Shown here one piece after another: positions 1 through 9,316 of a DNA stretch of 64,000 nucleotides. Numbering within the stretch: position 1 is the stretch's first letter; each line of letters opens with the position of its first letter. The notes beneath the pieces were generated by a model. The model was not told the DNA's origin. It saw nothing but the letters and a program-made list of their open reading frames with translations, and searched no databases. The DNA is taken from positions 158,192 to 222,191 of the forward strand of contig QFQP01000005.1 of the NCBI GenBank assembly GCA_003243425.1. Reading direction: 5' to 3'. This DNA comes from Archangium gephyra. Its GTDB lineage: Bacteria > Myxococcota > Myxococcia > Myxococcales > Myxococcaceae. The position numbers and the translations under genes were made by a program.

Positions 1-77
1 TCGTCTGCACCGGCGCAAGTTCCGGATCGGTGATGTCGGGCTCGTCGGGCACGACTGGTCATTAGACACGTCTCACC

Positions 78-1517
78 ATGAGCCTCAAGCCGCGTTACCC
101 CTACTTCCTCGCCAACGAAGCGGTGTTCGCCAACGAAGACCTCGAGGTGACCGACAAGTTCACCGGCAAGGTCGCCACGAAGGTCGCCATGGCCGACGAG
201 AAGGCCATCGACGCGGCCATCGAGGCCGCCGCTGGGGCGCAACTGAAGATGGCGGCGGTGGCTCCGTACGAGCGGCGCGACGTGCTCATGCACTGCGTGA
301 AGCGCTTCACCGAGCGCGCCGACGAGCTGGCGATGGCGCTGTGCATCGAAGCCGGCAAGCCCATCAACGATTCGAAGGGCGAAGTGACGCGGCTCATCGA
401 CACCTTTCGCGAGGCCGCCGAAGAGGCGACGCGCATCGGTGGCGAGGTGCTCAACCTCGAGATCTCGAAGCGCGCGAAGGGCTATCGCGGCATGACGAAG
501 CGGGTGCCCATTGGCCCGTGCAGCTTCATCAGCCCCTTCAACTTTCCGTTGAACCTCGCGGCGCACAAGGTCGCGCCGGCCATCGCCGCGGGTTGCACCT
601 GGGTGCTCAAGCCCGCGAGCCGCACGCCGGTTGGCGCGTTGTTGATTGGTGAAGTGCTCGCCGAGACGTCGCTCCCGAAGGGCGCGTTCAGCATTCTCCC
701 CGCGCATCGCGAAGGGGCAGATCTGTTCACCACCGATGAGCGGTTCAAGTTGTTGTCGTTCACCGGTTCACCCGCGGTGGGCTGGGACCTCAAGGCGCGC
801 GCGGGAAAGAAGAAGGTGGTGCTCGAGCTGGGTGGCAACGCGGCGTGCATCGTCGATGAGGACCAACGCGAGCGCCTCGACGACGTCGTGAAGCGGCTGG
901 TGTTCGGCGGCTTCTATCAATCGGGTCAGAGCTGCATTTCGGTGCAGCGCATCATCGTGCACGAGGCGCTCTACGAAGCCCTGCGCGAGAAGCTGGTGCT
1001 GGCGGTGCGCGCGCTCGTCGCCGGAGATCCGAAGGACGAGAAGACGTTCCTGGGGCCGATGATCTCCGAGAAGGAAGCGAAGCGACTCCACGAGTGGATT
1101 CAGGCGGCGAAGAGCGCGGGCGGCAAGGTGCTGTGCGGTGGCGGTCGCGACGGCGCGATGCTCGAGGCCACGGTGATGGAGCACGTGCCCAGCAATCAGA
1201 AGCTCGTCACCGAAGAGGCCTTCGGCCCGGTGGTGGTGCTGTCGAAGGTCGGCTCGTTCGACGAAGCGCTGGCCGAGGTGAATGACACGAAGTTCGGGCT
1301 GCAGGCCGGCGTGTTCACCAATGACCTTCATCGCGCGATGAAGGCGTGGGACGCGCTCGAGGTCGGCGGCGTGTTGATCAACGAAGTGCCGAGCTGGCGC
1401 GTCGACAACATGCCGTACGGCGGCGTGCGCGAGTCGGGGCTCGGTCGCGAAGGCGTGAAGTACGCCATCGAAGGCATGACCGAGCAGCGGCTGTTGGTCG
1501 TTCGCGACGCGGCGTGA
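78..1517 (+). CDS. NAD(P)-dependent aldehyde dehydrogenase
   Basis: A 479-residue aldehyde dehydrogenase, the usual full length for the superfamily. It oxidises an aldehyde to the acid with NAD(P)+ in the cytoplasm. The nucleotide-binding segment with a PFNFPLN motif lies near residues 155-165. The FTGS motif and the general-base glutamate in LELGG lie near residues 235-255. The catalytic cysteine is in GQSC near residue 287. The C-terminal PYGG motif and the GLGREG segment are present. The family resemblance is to the SSADH/glyceraldehyde-3-phosphate type, but the substrate cannot be read from the sequence. It stands alone: the next gene is convergent and there is no obvious partner. Confidence 0.95.
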   Translation: MSLKPRYPYFLANEAVFANEDLEVTDKFTGKVATKVAMADEKAIDAAIEAAAGAQLKMAAVAPYERRDVLMHCVKRFTERADELAMALCIEAGKPINDSKGEVTRLIDTFREAAEEATRIGGEVLNLEISKRAKGYRGMTKRVPIGPCSFISPFNFPLNLAAHKVAPAIAAGCTWVLKPASRTPVGALLIGEVLAETSLPKGAFSILPAHREGADLFTTDERFKLLSFTGSPAVGWDLKARAGKKKVVLELGGNAACIVDEDQRERLDDVVKRLVFGGFYQSGQSCISVQRIIVHEALYEALREKLVLAVRALVAGDPKDEKTFLGPMISEKEAKRLHEWIQAAKSAGGKVLCGGGRDGAMLEATVMEHVPSNQKLVTEEAFGPVVVLSKVGSFDEALAEVNDTKFGLQAGVFTNDLHRAMKAWDALEVGGVLINEVPSWRVDNMPYGGVRESGLGREGVKYAIEGMTEQRLLVVRDAA

Positions 1518-1586
1518 GCGGTGGGCACGTGCACACACCGCCCCACTGAACAGCTGTCCATTCATTTCTCTATGCGGGCTCCACGC

Positions 1587-3324
1587 TCACTCACCAACGA
1601 GCGTGCGCACCGAACCGTCGGCGTTCGGCAACGGCACCCAGAAGCGCCCACCGTCGATCGCGCGCAGCGGCGTTGCACACTGACCCTGCGGCACGTCGAC
1701 CAACAGCCGCGGCTCGGCGCTGAGGTCGGCGGGCACTTCGAACAAGCGCTCACGTGACGCCGCGCTCGGCACGAACTCCGTGAAGTGAAGCGTCGACGCC
1801 ACCTGCTTCGCTGACTCTTCCGGCGCGCCCATCGCCCGAACGAAGCCCGGCGCCTCACAGCGCGAGGTCGCCGAGTACGGCGCCTGGTACGGCTCGTTCA
1901 GGTTGAGCGATTCGTCAGCCGCACCACGCGCTGCGTCGGCAGGTGCCACGCGGTCAGGCCATTGGAGCCGCCGCTCGGACTGGCCGTCGCCAGCAGCACG
2001 GTCTGCATCTGCGGCAACGAGCTCGCGCCGCCCATCGACCGCGCGTCGACGAGCCGCACCGGCCGGCCCCCGAGCTTCACGGCTTGCGTCGCGGTGATGA
2101 CCCAGAAGGCTTCACGGCTCTGCAGCACGACGCCGCGACCATCACCCACCGCGGTCAGCACGCCCGGCGACACCCCCAGCGTCTGCACTGCGCCGGTCGC
2201 GAGGTCGATTCGACGCATCGACTCCGTGGGCTGGTCGAAGAACACCGCGAAGTGCTCCCGGCCCGCGACCGCCAACGTGCGCCGCCCTTCGAACGCCCCG
2301 ACCTTCACGCGCCGCTGGTCGAACTCGCCGCGGCCATCGACGAACAGGTACGGCGTGCCGTCGGCCTGCGGGTGCGAACGGAACACGGGGAAGCGGTTCG
2401 CGGGCGCCACCGACATCCAGTCACTTTCGTTGAAGGGCAACGTGGTGCGCCGGGTGACGCGGCCCACCACGTCGGCGCTGATCACCTCGCGGTGGGGCCA
2501 GCCTTCGAACACGTGAACGAAGTCGCCGTCGACGCCGTGGTCGAAGACCTGTGACGACAGGGTCTCCCACGGTTGATCATCTTCCGGCGCCACCACGACC
2601 CGCTTCTCGGGAGGCAGGCTGATCAGAAACCGGCCGTCACTCAGCTCCGCTTCGACCCACGTCGAGGTCGGCTCACCGCGCAACACCCTGGGCGCTTCGA
2701 AGGGCGCGCGCGTCGCGCGGTACTGCGGCCCCAGCGTGTCGCAGGTGTGCTCGTCGATGAGGTTCACACGCGCGTAGCTGCCCTGCGCCGTGAAGGAATC
2801 GTCGATGAAGTCCGAGGTCACCACGGGGAGCTCCATGGCGGAGGCGCCGTCGAGCAGCGACACCAACCGCCACGTGCCGCGAAACCGGTTCATGGTCGAA
2901 CCATCGCCGCGTCGGCACACGTCGCGCGTCGCCACCTCGAGCACCGCCGCGTGTCGGCAATCGCGCGTCACCACGCCGGTGGCCACGGGCGAGAGGTTCG
3001 CGCGCGAGCGGATCAACGCGCCATCATCGCCACGCCACTCGTAGTCGCACGCGCCGCCATCGCAGTGGCGCTCCACGACGAACGACGACGCGTTCACGCC
3101 CCAGGGCTTGCCTTCGAGCGTGCCCAGTTCCGTCAGTTGATGCGGGAGGCCGCGGCGATCCACCCAATCGAGCAACGTCAGTTCTCCGGCGCCGACGACA
3201 CCCGCGTCAGGGGCGCCGCGTCGGGCTCGTCACACAGAGTCGAATTTCCGAGGCACGGCTCCTCGGCCGGTCGCGGACAGGCGCAGAGAACAGCAGCGAA
3301 CAACACCACCCATCTCGAGTTCAT
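1587..3324 (-). pseudogene. Frame-broken lipoprotein of unknown function
   Basis: A lipoprotein gene read in three frames. The start at 3324 gives MNSRWVVLFAAVLCACP, a signal peptide with a lipobox cysteine, but that frame stops after 48 residues. A second frame (3175 to 1898) carries about 425 residues, and a third (1949 to 1587) supplies the last ~110 residues. Inserting one C in the C-run near 3213 joins the signal peptide to the body (reading DEPDAAPPDAGVVGAGELT). Inserting one base near 1905 joins the body to the tail (RLTESLNLNEPYQ). The span is 1738 nt, so two added bases give exactly 580 codons. The body has repeated acidic and aromatic stretches that may be a beta-propeller, but I do not recognise the family. 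Either two real frameshifts or two sequencing errors would explain it. Confidence 0.7.
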
Positions 3325-3374
3325 GGGCGCGTACAGAACAAGCAACGTGCCAGTCGCGTGGCATGCTGCGGCCC

Positions 3375-5039
3375 ATGCGACTTCGCGTCTTCGCGCTCCT
3401 GTGCCTTGGCTTCATGGGCTGCCCCGACCCGGAACCCGGCTCGTGCAGGGAAGACGGTGACTGCAAACGCGGCGAGGCCTGCTGCGACGGCAAGTGCCGC
3501 AACGTCGAGACCGACAGCACCAACTGTGGCGGCTGCAACGTGGTGTGCGCGTTCGACAACACCACGCCGTCGTGCAGCGCGGGCCGCTGTCAGCTCAACT
3601 GCAAGCAGGGCTTCGGCAACTGCGACGGCGTGCGCGACAACGGCTGCGAGTACGTGACGGCCAACGACGTGAACAACTGCGGCGTGTGCGGGAAGGTCTG
3701 CATGTCGGTGAACGCCGCGCCGGTGTGTTCGGAGTCGCGCTGCAGCACCGGCCAGTGCGACGAGCACTTCGGCAACTGCAACGACGACGACATCGACGGC
3801 TGTGAAATCGACACGCGCGTTTCGCTCAACCACTGCGGCGCCTGCGGCAACAGGTGCGTGCTCGCCCACGCCACGGCGCGCTGTGAGACCAGCGCCTGCG
3901 CGGTCGCCAGCTGCGAGACGAACTGGGGCAACTGCGACGGTCAGCCGGCCAACGGCTGCGAGCGTGACTTCACCAGCGACGCCCTGCACTGCGGTGCCTG
4001 CAACAAGGCGTGCGGGCCCGGGCAGCAGTGCGTCGACTCGTTGTGCCGCGCCAATGAGCTCATCGTGTTCGGAGGCCGGCTCAACTTCGTCAGCTCCAGC
4101 GTGTTCCGCGACGTGACGAAGTTCGATCTCGCGACCAACCAGTTCGTGGCGCTCTCGCCCACCGGCAACATTCCGGGCCGCGCGGGCCACGTGGCCGGTT
4201 GGGACCTGCCGCGAAATCGCATGGTGGTGTTCGGCGGCATCGACGGCGCGGGCACCGCGGTGGCCAACGACACCTGGGTGCTCGACTTCGCAGTGGTGCC
4301 ACCGGCGTGGAGCAAACTGACGACCACCGGCACGCCGCCCACCCCGCGCTACGCGTCAGCCGCGGCGGTCGATACGCGCGAGTGGAAGTTCTACGTGTTC
4401 GGCGGCACCACCGAAGCGGGCGCGCCGTTGAGCGACCTGTACGTGCTCGACCTCGCGACCGCGAAGTGGACCGAGGTTCACGGCAGCGCCGCCGACGGTG
4501 GCCCGGGCGTCCGCTTCAACGCGCGCGCGGCGTATGACCCGGTGGAGCGCAAGGTGCTCCTCTACGGCGGCAACCACGGCGTCATCTTCACCGACCTCGG
4601 CGAGCTCTGGCAGTTCGACACCACGACGAAGTGGTGGATTCCCTCGCCGATTCCTCCGTACCCGTCGGGCTGGGCGCCGGCGCGCGCGGCGGGTGCGTTG
4701 TTCGGTGGCCACCCCGCGCACCTCTTCTCGGGTGTGGTGTCGTTGATGAACCCGCCGGCGGTGGTGTTCGACGACACGCAGGCCATCGACGTGAGCAACA
4801 CCGAGCCGTGGACCAACCTGAACAAGTTCGGGCCGCGCGCGCGCTTCAATGCCGCGCACGTCGAGCGTGACGGGCTCCTCTATGTCTACGCAGGTGGCGA
4901 GGTGGACAACGAGGGCCAGCGTACGCTGCACGACTTCTGGGTGTTCACGCCCGACGGCGGCACGTGGTCGATGGTGAACGACGGTGGGCTCTCGGTGAAC
5001 CCGAGCGCGCGCCTGTCGGCGACGATGATCGCGCGGTGA
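3375..5039 (+). CDS. Lipoprotein with Cys-rich repeats and Kelch-like propeller
   Basis: A surface lipoprotein of about 554 residues. From the second ATG (3375) it reads MRLRVFALLCLGFMGC, a clean signal peptide with a lipobox; the ATG at 3363 would only add MLRP. Residues ~25-220 hold four Cys-rich units of the form NxxGCExxxxxxxNNCGxCGxxC, common in Myxococcota surface proteins. Residues ~225-550 are Kelch-type repeats (VFGG, YVFGGTTE, LLYGGNHG, YVYAGGE) expected to fold as a beta-propeller. Binding or adhesion is likely, but the ligand is unknown. It is divergent from the broken lipoprotein upstream, with about 50 bp between the two starts. Confidence 0.85.
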   Translation: MRLRVFALLCLGFMGCPDPEPGSCREDGDCKRGEACCDGKCRNVETDSTNCGGCNVVCAFDNTTPSCSAGRCQLNCKQGFGNCDGVRDNGCEYVTANDVNNCGVCGKVCMSVNAAPVCSESRCSTGQCDEHFGNCNDDDIDGCEIDTRVSLNHCGACGNRCVLAHATARCETSACAVASCETNWGNCDGQPANGCERDFTSDALHCGACNKACGPGQQCVDSLCRANELIVFGGRLNFVSSSVFRDVTKFDLATNQFVALSPTGNIPGRAGHVAGWDLPRNRMVVFGGIDGAGTAVANDTWVLDFAVVPPAWSKLTTTGTPPTPRYASAAAVDTREWKFYVFGGTTEAGAPLSDLYVLDLATAKWTEVHGSAADGGPGVRFNARAAYDPVERKVLLYGGNHGVIFTDLGELWQFDTTTKWWIPSPIPPYPSGWAPARAAGALFGGHPAHLFSGVVSLMNPPAVVFDDTQAIDVSNTEPWTNLNKFGPRARFNAAHVERDGLLYVYAGGEVDNEGQRTLHDFWVFTPDGGTWSMVNDGGLSVNPSARLSATMIAR

Positions 5040-5128
5040 GGTGGGGCGGTTTCGCCAGCGCTTGACGACACCCGACGGCGCCTGAAGGGAGGCCGACCTC
5101 GAGGGCTCGAGCGTCTGCGCGTCGCCAA

Positions 5129-5213
5129 CAGGCCCTCGGCCCGTCACGAGGTCGGCGCAGCTCGTTCTGGTCGTAGAAATTGACCGCTTTCGCTCAAAAA
5201 ACGACGACATGTT
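5129..5213 (+). repeat. Dispersed intergenic repeat, copy A
   Basis: First of three related copies in the window (others at 16842-16958 and 37033-37150), all in the same orientation. The core around CTCGTTCTGGTCGT, then GAAATT, CCG and TTTCGCTCAAAAAA is nearly invariant. Copies A and B differ at about eight of 85 positions by eye. A GTCGT/ACGAC stem can form across the core. This copy lies in the 250-bp gap between two convergent genes (5040-5289) that holds nothing else I recognise. Copy A lacks the TCATTT to GGCCAGC tail seen in B and C. Confidence 0.8.
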
Positions 5214-5289
5214 CGGCGAACGCAGTTGTGCGCCTACCGCTCGAGCGCGAGAGGCCCGTACGGACGAGCACGCACGAAATCCTCTGCGC

Positions 5290-5973
5290 TCACGCTCCCT
5301 GTCGGCCGGCGCGACGCCACCACCGCAGCACCGGCCGCACGTTCGCCAACACCGGATTCAGTTCGACCTCGCGCTGACCGATGCCAAACGTCGTCGCCTC
5401 ATCGCACGCGGCCTCGAACGTCCCGAACAGCCGGTCCCACACGATGAACACGCCACCCAGGTTCTTCCCCCGCAGCCCCGGGTGATTCGAGTGATGCGCG
5501 CGATGCAGGTACGGGCTGTTGAACACCCACCCCGCACGATTGAGCGCGCTCGGCAGCTTCGTGTGCAGCAGGAAGATGAGCGCCACGTGCACCGCGTACA
5601 CCGGCAGGTAGACCTTCAACGGCACGCCCGCCGCCGCGAGCACGAGGTGAAAGCTCAGCACCGACAGCGGTGACAACACCGACGTGCGCAGCGACACCGA
5701 CGCGTCGCAGTGCGTAGCCTGGTGATGCACCTCGTGAATCGCCCACAACATCGGCGAGCGGTGCTCACCGCGGTGCTGCCAGTAATAGAGAAAGTCGACG
5801 GCGATGAAGGCCGCCACGTACGCCAGCGGTGACTCACCCCAGGCCAGCGGCGTCACCTTCGTGATGAGCGCGTACACCCCGAGCACGAGACTGCCGGCGG
5901 TCAGACTCACCAGCGCCGTCAGCGCTCCGCATGCGTAGTTGGAAAGCCGCTGCCGCCAGAGGTTCGCGTTCAT
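5290..5973 (-). CDS. Sterol desaturase / fatty acid hydroxylase family membrane protein
   Basis: A 227-residue integral membrane enzyme of the fatty acid hydroxylase superfamily, which uses a di-iron centre to hydroxylate or desaturate lipids. The histidine boxes are visible: HRGEH near residue 67, HEVHHQATH near residue 80, and HRAHHSNH near residue 173. Hydrophobic segments occupy residues ~12-40, ~47-62 and ~95-140. The start at 5973 (MNANLWRQRL) gives the usual N-terminal membrane segment. It stands alone, so the lipid substrate is not inferable. Confidence 0.88.
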   Translation of the reverse strand: MNANLWRQRLSNYACGALTALVSLTAGSLVLGVYALITKVTPLAWGESPLAYVAAFIAVDFLYYWQHRGEHRSPMLWAIHEVHHQATHCDASVSLRTSVLSPLSVLSFHLVLAAAGVPLKVYLPVYAVHVALIFLLHTKLPSALNRAGWVFNSPYLHRAHHSNHPGLRGKNLGGVFIVWDRLFGTFEAACDEATTFGIGQREVELNPVLANVRPVLRWWRRAGRQGA

Positions 5974-6041
5974 GGCTTGATGAACGCACGAACCGTCGAT
6001 GACGTTGCGTTACGAAGGCATCGACCGTCGATAACTGCCAG

Positions 6042-6446
6042 TTACGCCGACGCGCGACGCGTGTACTGCGCCACCACCAGCGAACCACCCGTGGTGCGGC
6101 GGTGAACGCGCAACGACGACAGCTGACCGCTCACCGTGAGGGTCGGAGGCGCATTCAACGCGGGCCCCGCATCGCACACCTCGAGGCGCCAGCCATCGCT
6201 GCTGAAGAACACCGACGCGACACCGCCCCGCGCCTGCGAGACCGCGCGGCTCGCCAGCTCGGCCAACGCCAGAGACAACGTCGTCGCTTCGTCGGGCATG
6301 AAGCCCGCGCGCATCGCCGCTTCGTTCACTTCGAACGCCGCCGCGTACGTCTGCGCCGAGTTGAAGCAATCCCACACATGCGCCTGAGGTGGCAGGAGCG
6401 AATCGAGAGAGGAGCCAGCCAGACCATGTGTTTCGACGACGAGCAT
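6042..6446 (-). CDS. HATPase-like (RsbW/anti-sigma type) domain protein
   Basis: A 134-residue protein resembling the stand-alone GHKL ATPase domain of anti-sigma-factor kinases. The pattern is a helix with ALAELASRAVSQARGG (N-box position), a strand, then LEVCDAGPAL (a degenerate G1-box DxGxG). The canonical asparagine of the N-box and the second glycine of G1 are not obvious, so ATP binding is uncertain. No anti-anti-sigma partner or sigma factor lies beside it. The start could be a few codons different. Assignment is by overall pattern only. Confidence 0.5.
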   Translation of the reverse strand: MLVVETHGLAGSSLDSLLPPQAHVWDCFNSAQTYAAAFEVNEAAMRAGFMPDEATTLSLALAELASRAVSQARGGVASVFFSSDGWRLEVCDAGPALNAPPTLTVSGQLSSLRVHRRTTGGSLVVAQYTRRASA

Positions 6447-6556
6447 GCGCGGGCCCAGAGCGAACTGCGTGCCACCCGTGTGACAGCGTCGATCCGCACA
6501 GTTGCGGGTGATGAGACGGGGTGACGGCCACCCGGGCTTTCAGAACTGAAACCCAC

Positions 6557-6901
6557 TCATGCAGTTACCGTTTCGTCAGTCGCGCGCCGCCACACGACGA
6601 CGACCCACACCACCATCGCCAGCGGCGCCATGACCGCGCCGACCCACAGGCGCAGCGAGTCGTGCATCGCGCCTGGAAAAATCGAGAGCAGCGCCAACGC
6701 CGCCGCGCCCAGCGCCGCGAGAATCAGGCTGCCGCGCGTGCGCAGCGTGGCGCTGGCGCCGGCCCACGCGCCCATCAGCCCGGTGAGCGCGAGCCCGGCC
6801 ATCGACTCTTCGTTGACCAGCTGCGCGAGCACCGTCAACGAGGTGAGGAACACGTACAGGCTGGCGACCATCACGTGCACGATGCGTTGAAGCGTCCCCA
6901 T
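6557..6901 (-). CDS. Small integral membrane protein
   Basis: A 114-residue protein made almost entirely of four hydrophobic segments (approx. residues 8-27, 35-52, 58-77 and 84-104) with a short charged C-terminus (WRRATDETVTA). I do not recognise the family. It lies just downstream of a divergently transcribed lipoprotein gene and is separated by ~110 bp from the HATPase-like gene, so an operon with it is possible but not shown. Confidence 0.6.
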   Translation of the reverse strand: MGTLQRIVHVMVASLYVFLTSLTVLAQLVNEESMAGLALTGLMGAWAGASATLRTRGSLILAALGAAALALLSIFPGAMHDSLRLWVGAVMAPLAMVVWVVVVWRRATDETVTA

Positions 6902-6988
6902 GCGAACCGTTCAACGCTCGAGCCCTCCCGTGATTTCCGCGGATAAATCCGAGCCGTGATGCTCGACGACCGCGCGTAGGGTCGGCCG

Positions 6989-7855
6989 ATGTTCAGGCCG
7001 TTTCGGTTCGCGTGCGTCGTGGTGCTCCAGGGCTGCGTGGGGCTCATCAGCGAGGTTCCCCCTGACGCCGGCGAGCCCGACGCGAGCGTGTGGGACGCGG
7101 GCCTTCACGACGCAGGCGATGACGATGACGATGACGACGCGGGCGTCGATGCGGGAGTGGACGCGGGTCGCGCCTGTCCCCCGCGCGCGTGGTGCGAGAA
7201 CTTCGAGGGTGACGACGCCGGTTGGCGGCCGCAGCTCAGTGACGACGGCGGGCTCTTCACCGCGGTGCCGCCGGCGGGGTCACGGTCACCGGGGCGTGCG
7301 CTCCGCGTCGAACTCGAACGGGGCCGCGCGACCCTGCAGGTGGCACCGGCGCAGTTCTTCACGCCCGACGCCGGGTACCACGTGTTCGGCCGCGCGCTCT
7401 TCTTCGGCGAGCGCATGCCGGGCGACGCCGAGAGCCGCCGCCACGGCTGGGTCACGCTCGAAGGCCTCAGCCCCATGCACGGCACCTATTCACAGGTGGG
7501 CTTTCGTCACGACAGCGGGCGCACGCCGTTCGCGAACTTCTTCGTCATCAACCCATGGCAGGACTGCTGGGGCTCGGGTCAACCGGCCGCCAGGGCCACG
7601 CCGGTGGGCCGGTGGTTCTGTTACGAGTGGGAGTTCGACTCCGCGGCTGGCGCGCTGCGCATGTGGCAGGACGGCGAGCTGCAGGTCGAAGCCGTCGGCA
7701 TGGGTTCGGGTTGCACCGACGGCATGGCGACGCGGCCGTGGGTGTTGCCGGCGCAGCCGAGCCTGGGCATCGGGCTGTACACCTACGACGACGTCTCGCT
7801 GCGCGCGTGGGTCGACGACGTGGTGCTCGCCGAGACCCGCGTCGGCTGCGATTGA
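6989..7855 (+). CDS. Lipoprotein with Asp-Ala-Gly linker and concanavalin-like C-terminal domain
   Basis: A 288-residue lipoprotein. The N-terminus MFRPFRFACVVVLQGC is a signal peptide with lipobox. Residues ~25-60 form an acidic DAG-type linker with a run of seven aspartates. The rest starts at WCENFEG and contains repeated beta-strand patterns (YHVFGRALFF, FVINPWQDCW, WFCYEWEFD, AWVDDVVLAE). This is the pattern of Cip1-like or LamG-like jelly-roll domains seen in myxobacterial surface proteins. Polysaccharide binding is inferred, not shown. Its stop codon abuts the stop of the convergent DUF1552 gene with no gap. Confidence 0.75.
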   Translation: MFRPFRFACVVVLQGCVGLISEVPPDAGEPDASVWDAGLHDAGDDDDDDDAGVDAGVDAGRACPPRAWCENFEGDDAGWRPQLSDDGGLFTAVPPAGSRSPGRALRVELERGRATLQVAPAQFFTPDAGYHVFGRALFFGERMPGDAESRRHGWVTLEGLSPMHGTYSQVGFRHDSGRTPFANFFVINPWQDCWGSGQPAARATPVGRWFCYEWEFDSAAGALRMWQDGELQVEAVGMGSGCTDGMATRPWVLPAQPSLGIGLYTYDDVSLRAWVDDVVLAETRVGCD

Positions 7856-9316
7856 TCAACTGGCGTCGAAGAGTTCAGCCAGCGGGCCCGGCGCGATGCG
7901 CGTCGCGCCTTCGCTGCCGAACAGCTCGAGCTTCTCACCGACGACGGGCCCGCCGATGGTCTGCCAGAGGTTCGAGAGCTGCCGGTGCTGCGCGCCGTTG
8001 GCGATGTCGGGGTACACGACCGTGCGGCCACCCGTCTCGAGGCCGAGCGCGCCGCCGCCCAGCATCAACACCGGAAACTCGCTCGCGCCCGAGTGATGAC
8101 CGTCGCCGTTGTCCGACGTGTAGAGGAGCACCGTGTGGTCGAGCATGGTGCCGCTGGTGCCCGGTTCGGGCGTGGCGTCGAGGTCGCGCGCGATGGACAC
8201 GAGCGCTTCGACCTCCGCGCGCCACACGTCGAAGAAGGCCGCGCGCCGTTGCTGCCGCTGCACGACGACCGAGCCCGCGTCGCCGGCCTGGCTGTTGTAG
8301 TTGTGCCGCTCGTCGTGGTTCTGCTTGCCGGCGAGCGGGCCGAACTCGGCGCCGTAGTCGATGCTGTGGAACGCGCCTCCGACGCCCATGCCGATGACGG
8401 CGACGTTGCTCACGCCGAAGCGGAGCCCCGCTGACACCGTCTTGCAGTGGTCGCGCAACTGGTCGAGCGGCGCGCGGCCCGCGGTGGGCTTCGGCGGCAA
8501 CATCGCGCCGTTGGCGGCGGCGGCGACGGCGCGGAAACGGTCGAGGTCCTGCGTCATGTCGTCGACGGCCCCGCGGTACTGCGCAACCTGCGCGGCGGTC
8601 TTTGCGCTCGGGGCCACGTGCGCCGCCAACTGCGAACGCGCGAGGCTCAACACGTCGGCCCGCTCTGCGAGCTGCGCGAGCCCATCGGCCGACGCGAGCG
8701 GCGCGACATAGGCGGTCCACGCGGCCAACGTGGAGTTGAGCATCGGCAACGGGCGACCGGCCGCCGCGGCGCACGTGGTGTACGCGATGGTGGTGCCGCC
8801 ATCGGGGTTGTACCCGACGCGCATCGCCGCGAGGGGCGTGCGCGCACCACCGGCGCCGCGCACCGAAGGCAACGCGGCGAGGTACGCGTCGAGCGTGGGC
8901 CCACCGGGGCTCCCCGCGATGGTGCGCGTCGACGAGAGCACGCCGTGACTCGCGGCGTGCGAGCCGCCGGTGATGCGCGACGAGAGCCCCAGCACCACGC
9001 ACGCCTTCGACGCGAGGTTGCCGAGGTTCACGAGCGCCGGCGCGGTGGTGAGGTCGCCGTTGAGAACCTCGGGGCCGCTCATGCGACCGTACGAGACCGC
9101 GCCGTCTTCGCCCCACCGCCCGTCGTCTGGAATCGGGGTACCGCCGCGGTTGATGCGCGCGAAGTCGCGCAGCTCGGGTGTCATCAACACGCGGCCGTCG
9201 AAGCCGTTGCCTGACAGCATGAAGACGAAGCGCCGCGGTGTGGCCGGCGCCGCGAAAGCACGCCGCGCGCCGAGCAGGCCGGCGGCGCCCACCAGGAAGT
9301 GTCGTCGGTTCATCAT
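7856..9316 (-). CDS. DUF1552 family exported protein
   Basis: A 486-residue protein. The start at 9316 gives MMNRRHFLVGAAGLLGARRAFA, a Tat-like or Sec signal (RRHFL) followed by an AxA cleavage site. The body resembles DUF1552 and DUF1501-like proteins: FVFMLSGNGFDG near the start, SHAASHGVLSS, GGAFHSIDYG, and a C-terminal LLYTSDNGDGHHSG segment similar to sulfatase-like folds. Function is unknown. In Planctomycetota and Myxococcota such genes sit directly after a DUF1592-type cytochrome gene. Here the ATG overlaps the stop of that gene (ATGATGA), so the two are translationally coupled. Confidence 0.85.
   Translation of the reverse strand: MMNRRHFLVGAAGLLGARRAFAAPATPRRFVFMLSGNGFDGRVLMTPELRDFARINRGGTPIPDDGRWGEDGAVSYGRMSGPEVLNGDLTTAPALVNLGNLASKACVVLGLSSRITGGSHAASHGVLSSTRTIAGSPGGPTLDAYLAALPSVRGAGGARTPLAAMRVGYNPDGGTTIAYTTCAAAAGRPLPMLNSTLAAWTAYVAPLASADGLAQLAERADVLSLARSQLAAHVAPSAKTAAQVAQYRGAVDDMTQDLDRFRAVAAAANGAMLPPKPTAGRAPLDQLRDHCKTVSAGLRFGVSNVAVIGMGVGGAFHSIDYGAEFGPLAGKQNHDERHNYNSQAGDAGSVVVQRQQRRAAFFDVWRAEVEALVSIARDLDATPEPGTSGTMLDHTVLLYTSDNGDGHHSGASEFPVLMLGGGALGLETGGRTVVYPDIANGAQHRQLSNLWQTIGGPVVGEKLELFGSEGATRIAPGPLAELFDAS

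Noticed and set aside
1..77. Possible 3' end of an upstream gene
   Set aside because: Short open stretches exist in more than one frame (one ends GTTGH), but nothing recognisable and too little sequence to support a call.
768..1565. 265-codon ORF opposite the aldehyde dehydrogenase
   Set aside because: His/Arg-rich composition typical of an antisense shadow of a high-GC gene; no motif.
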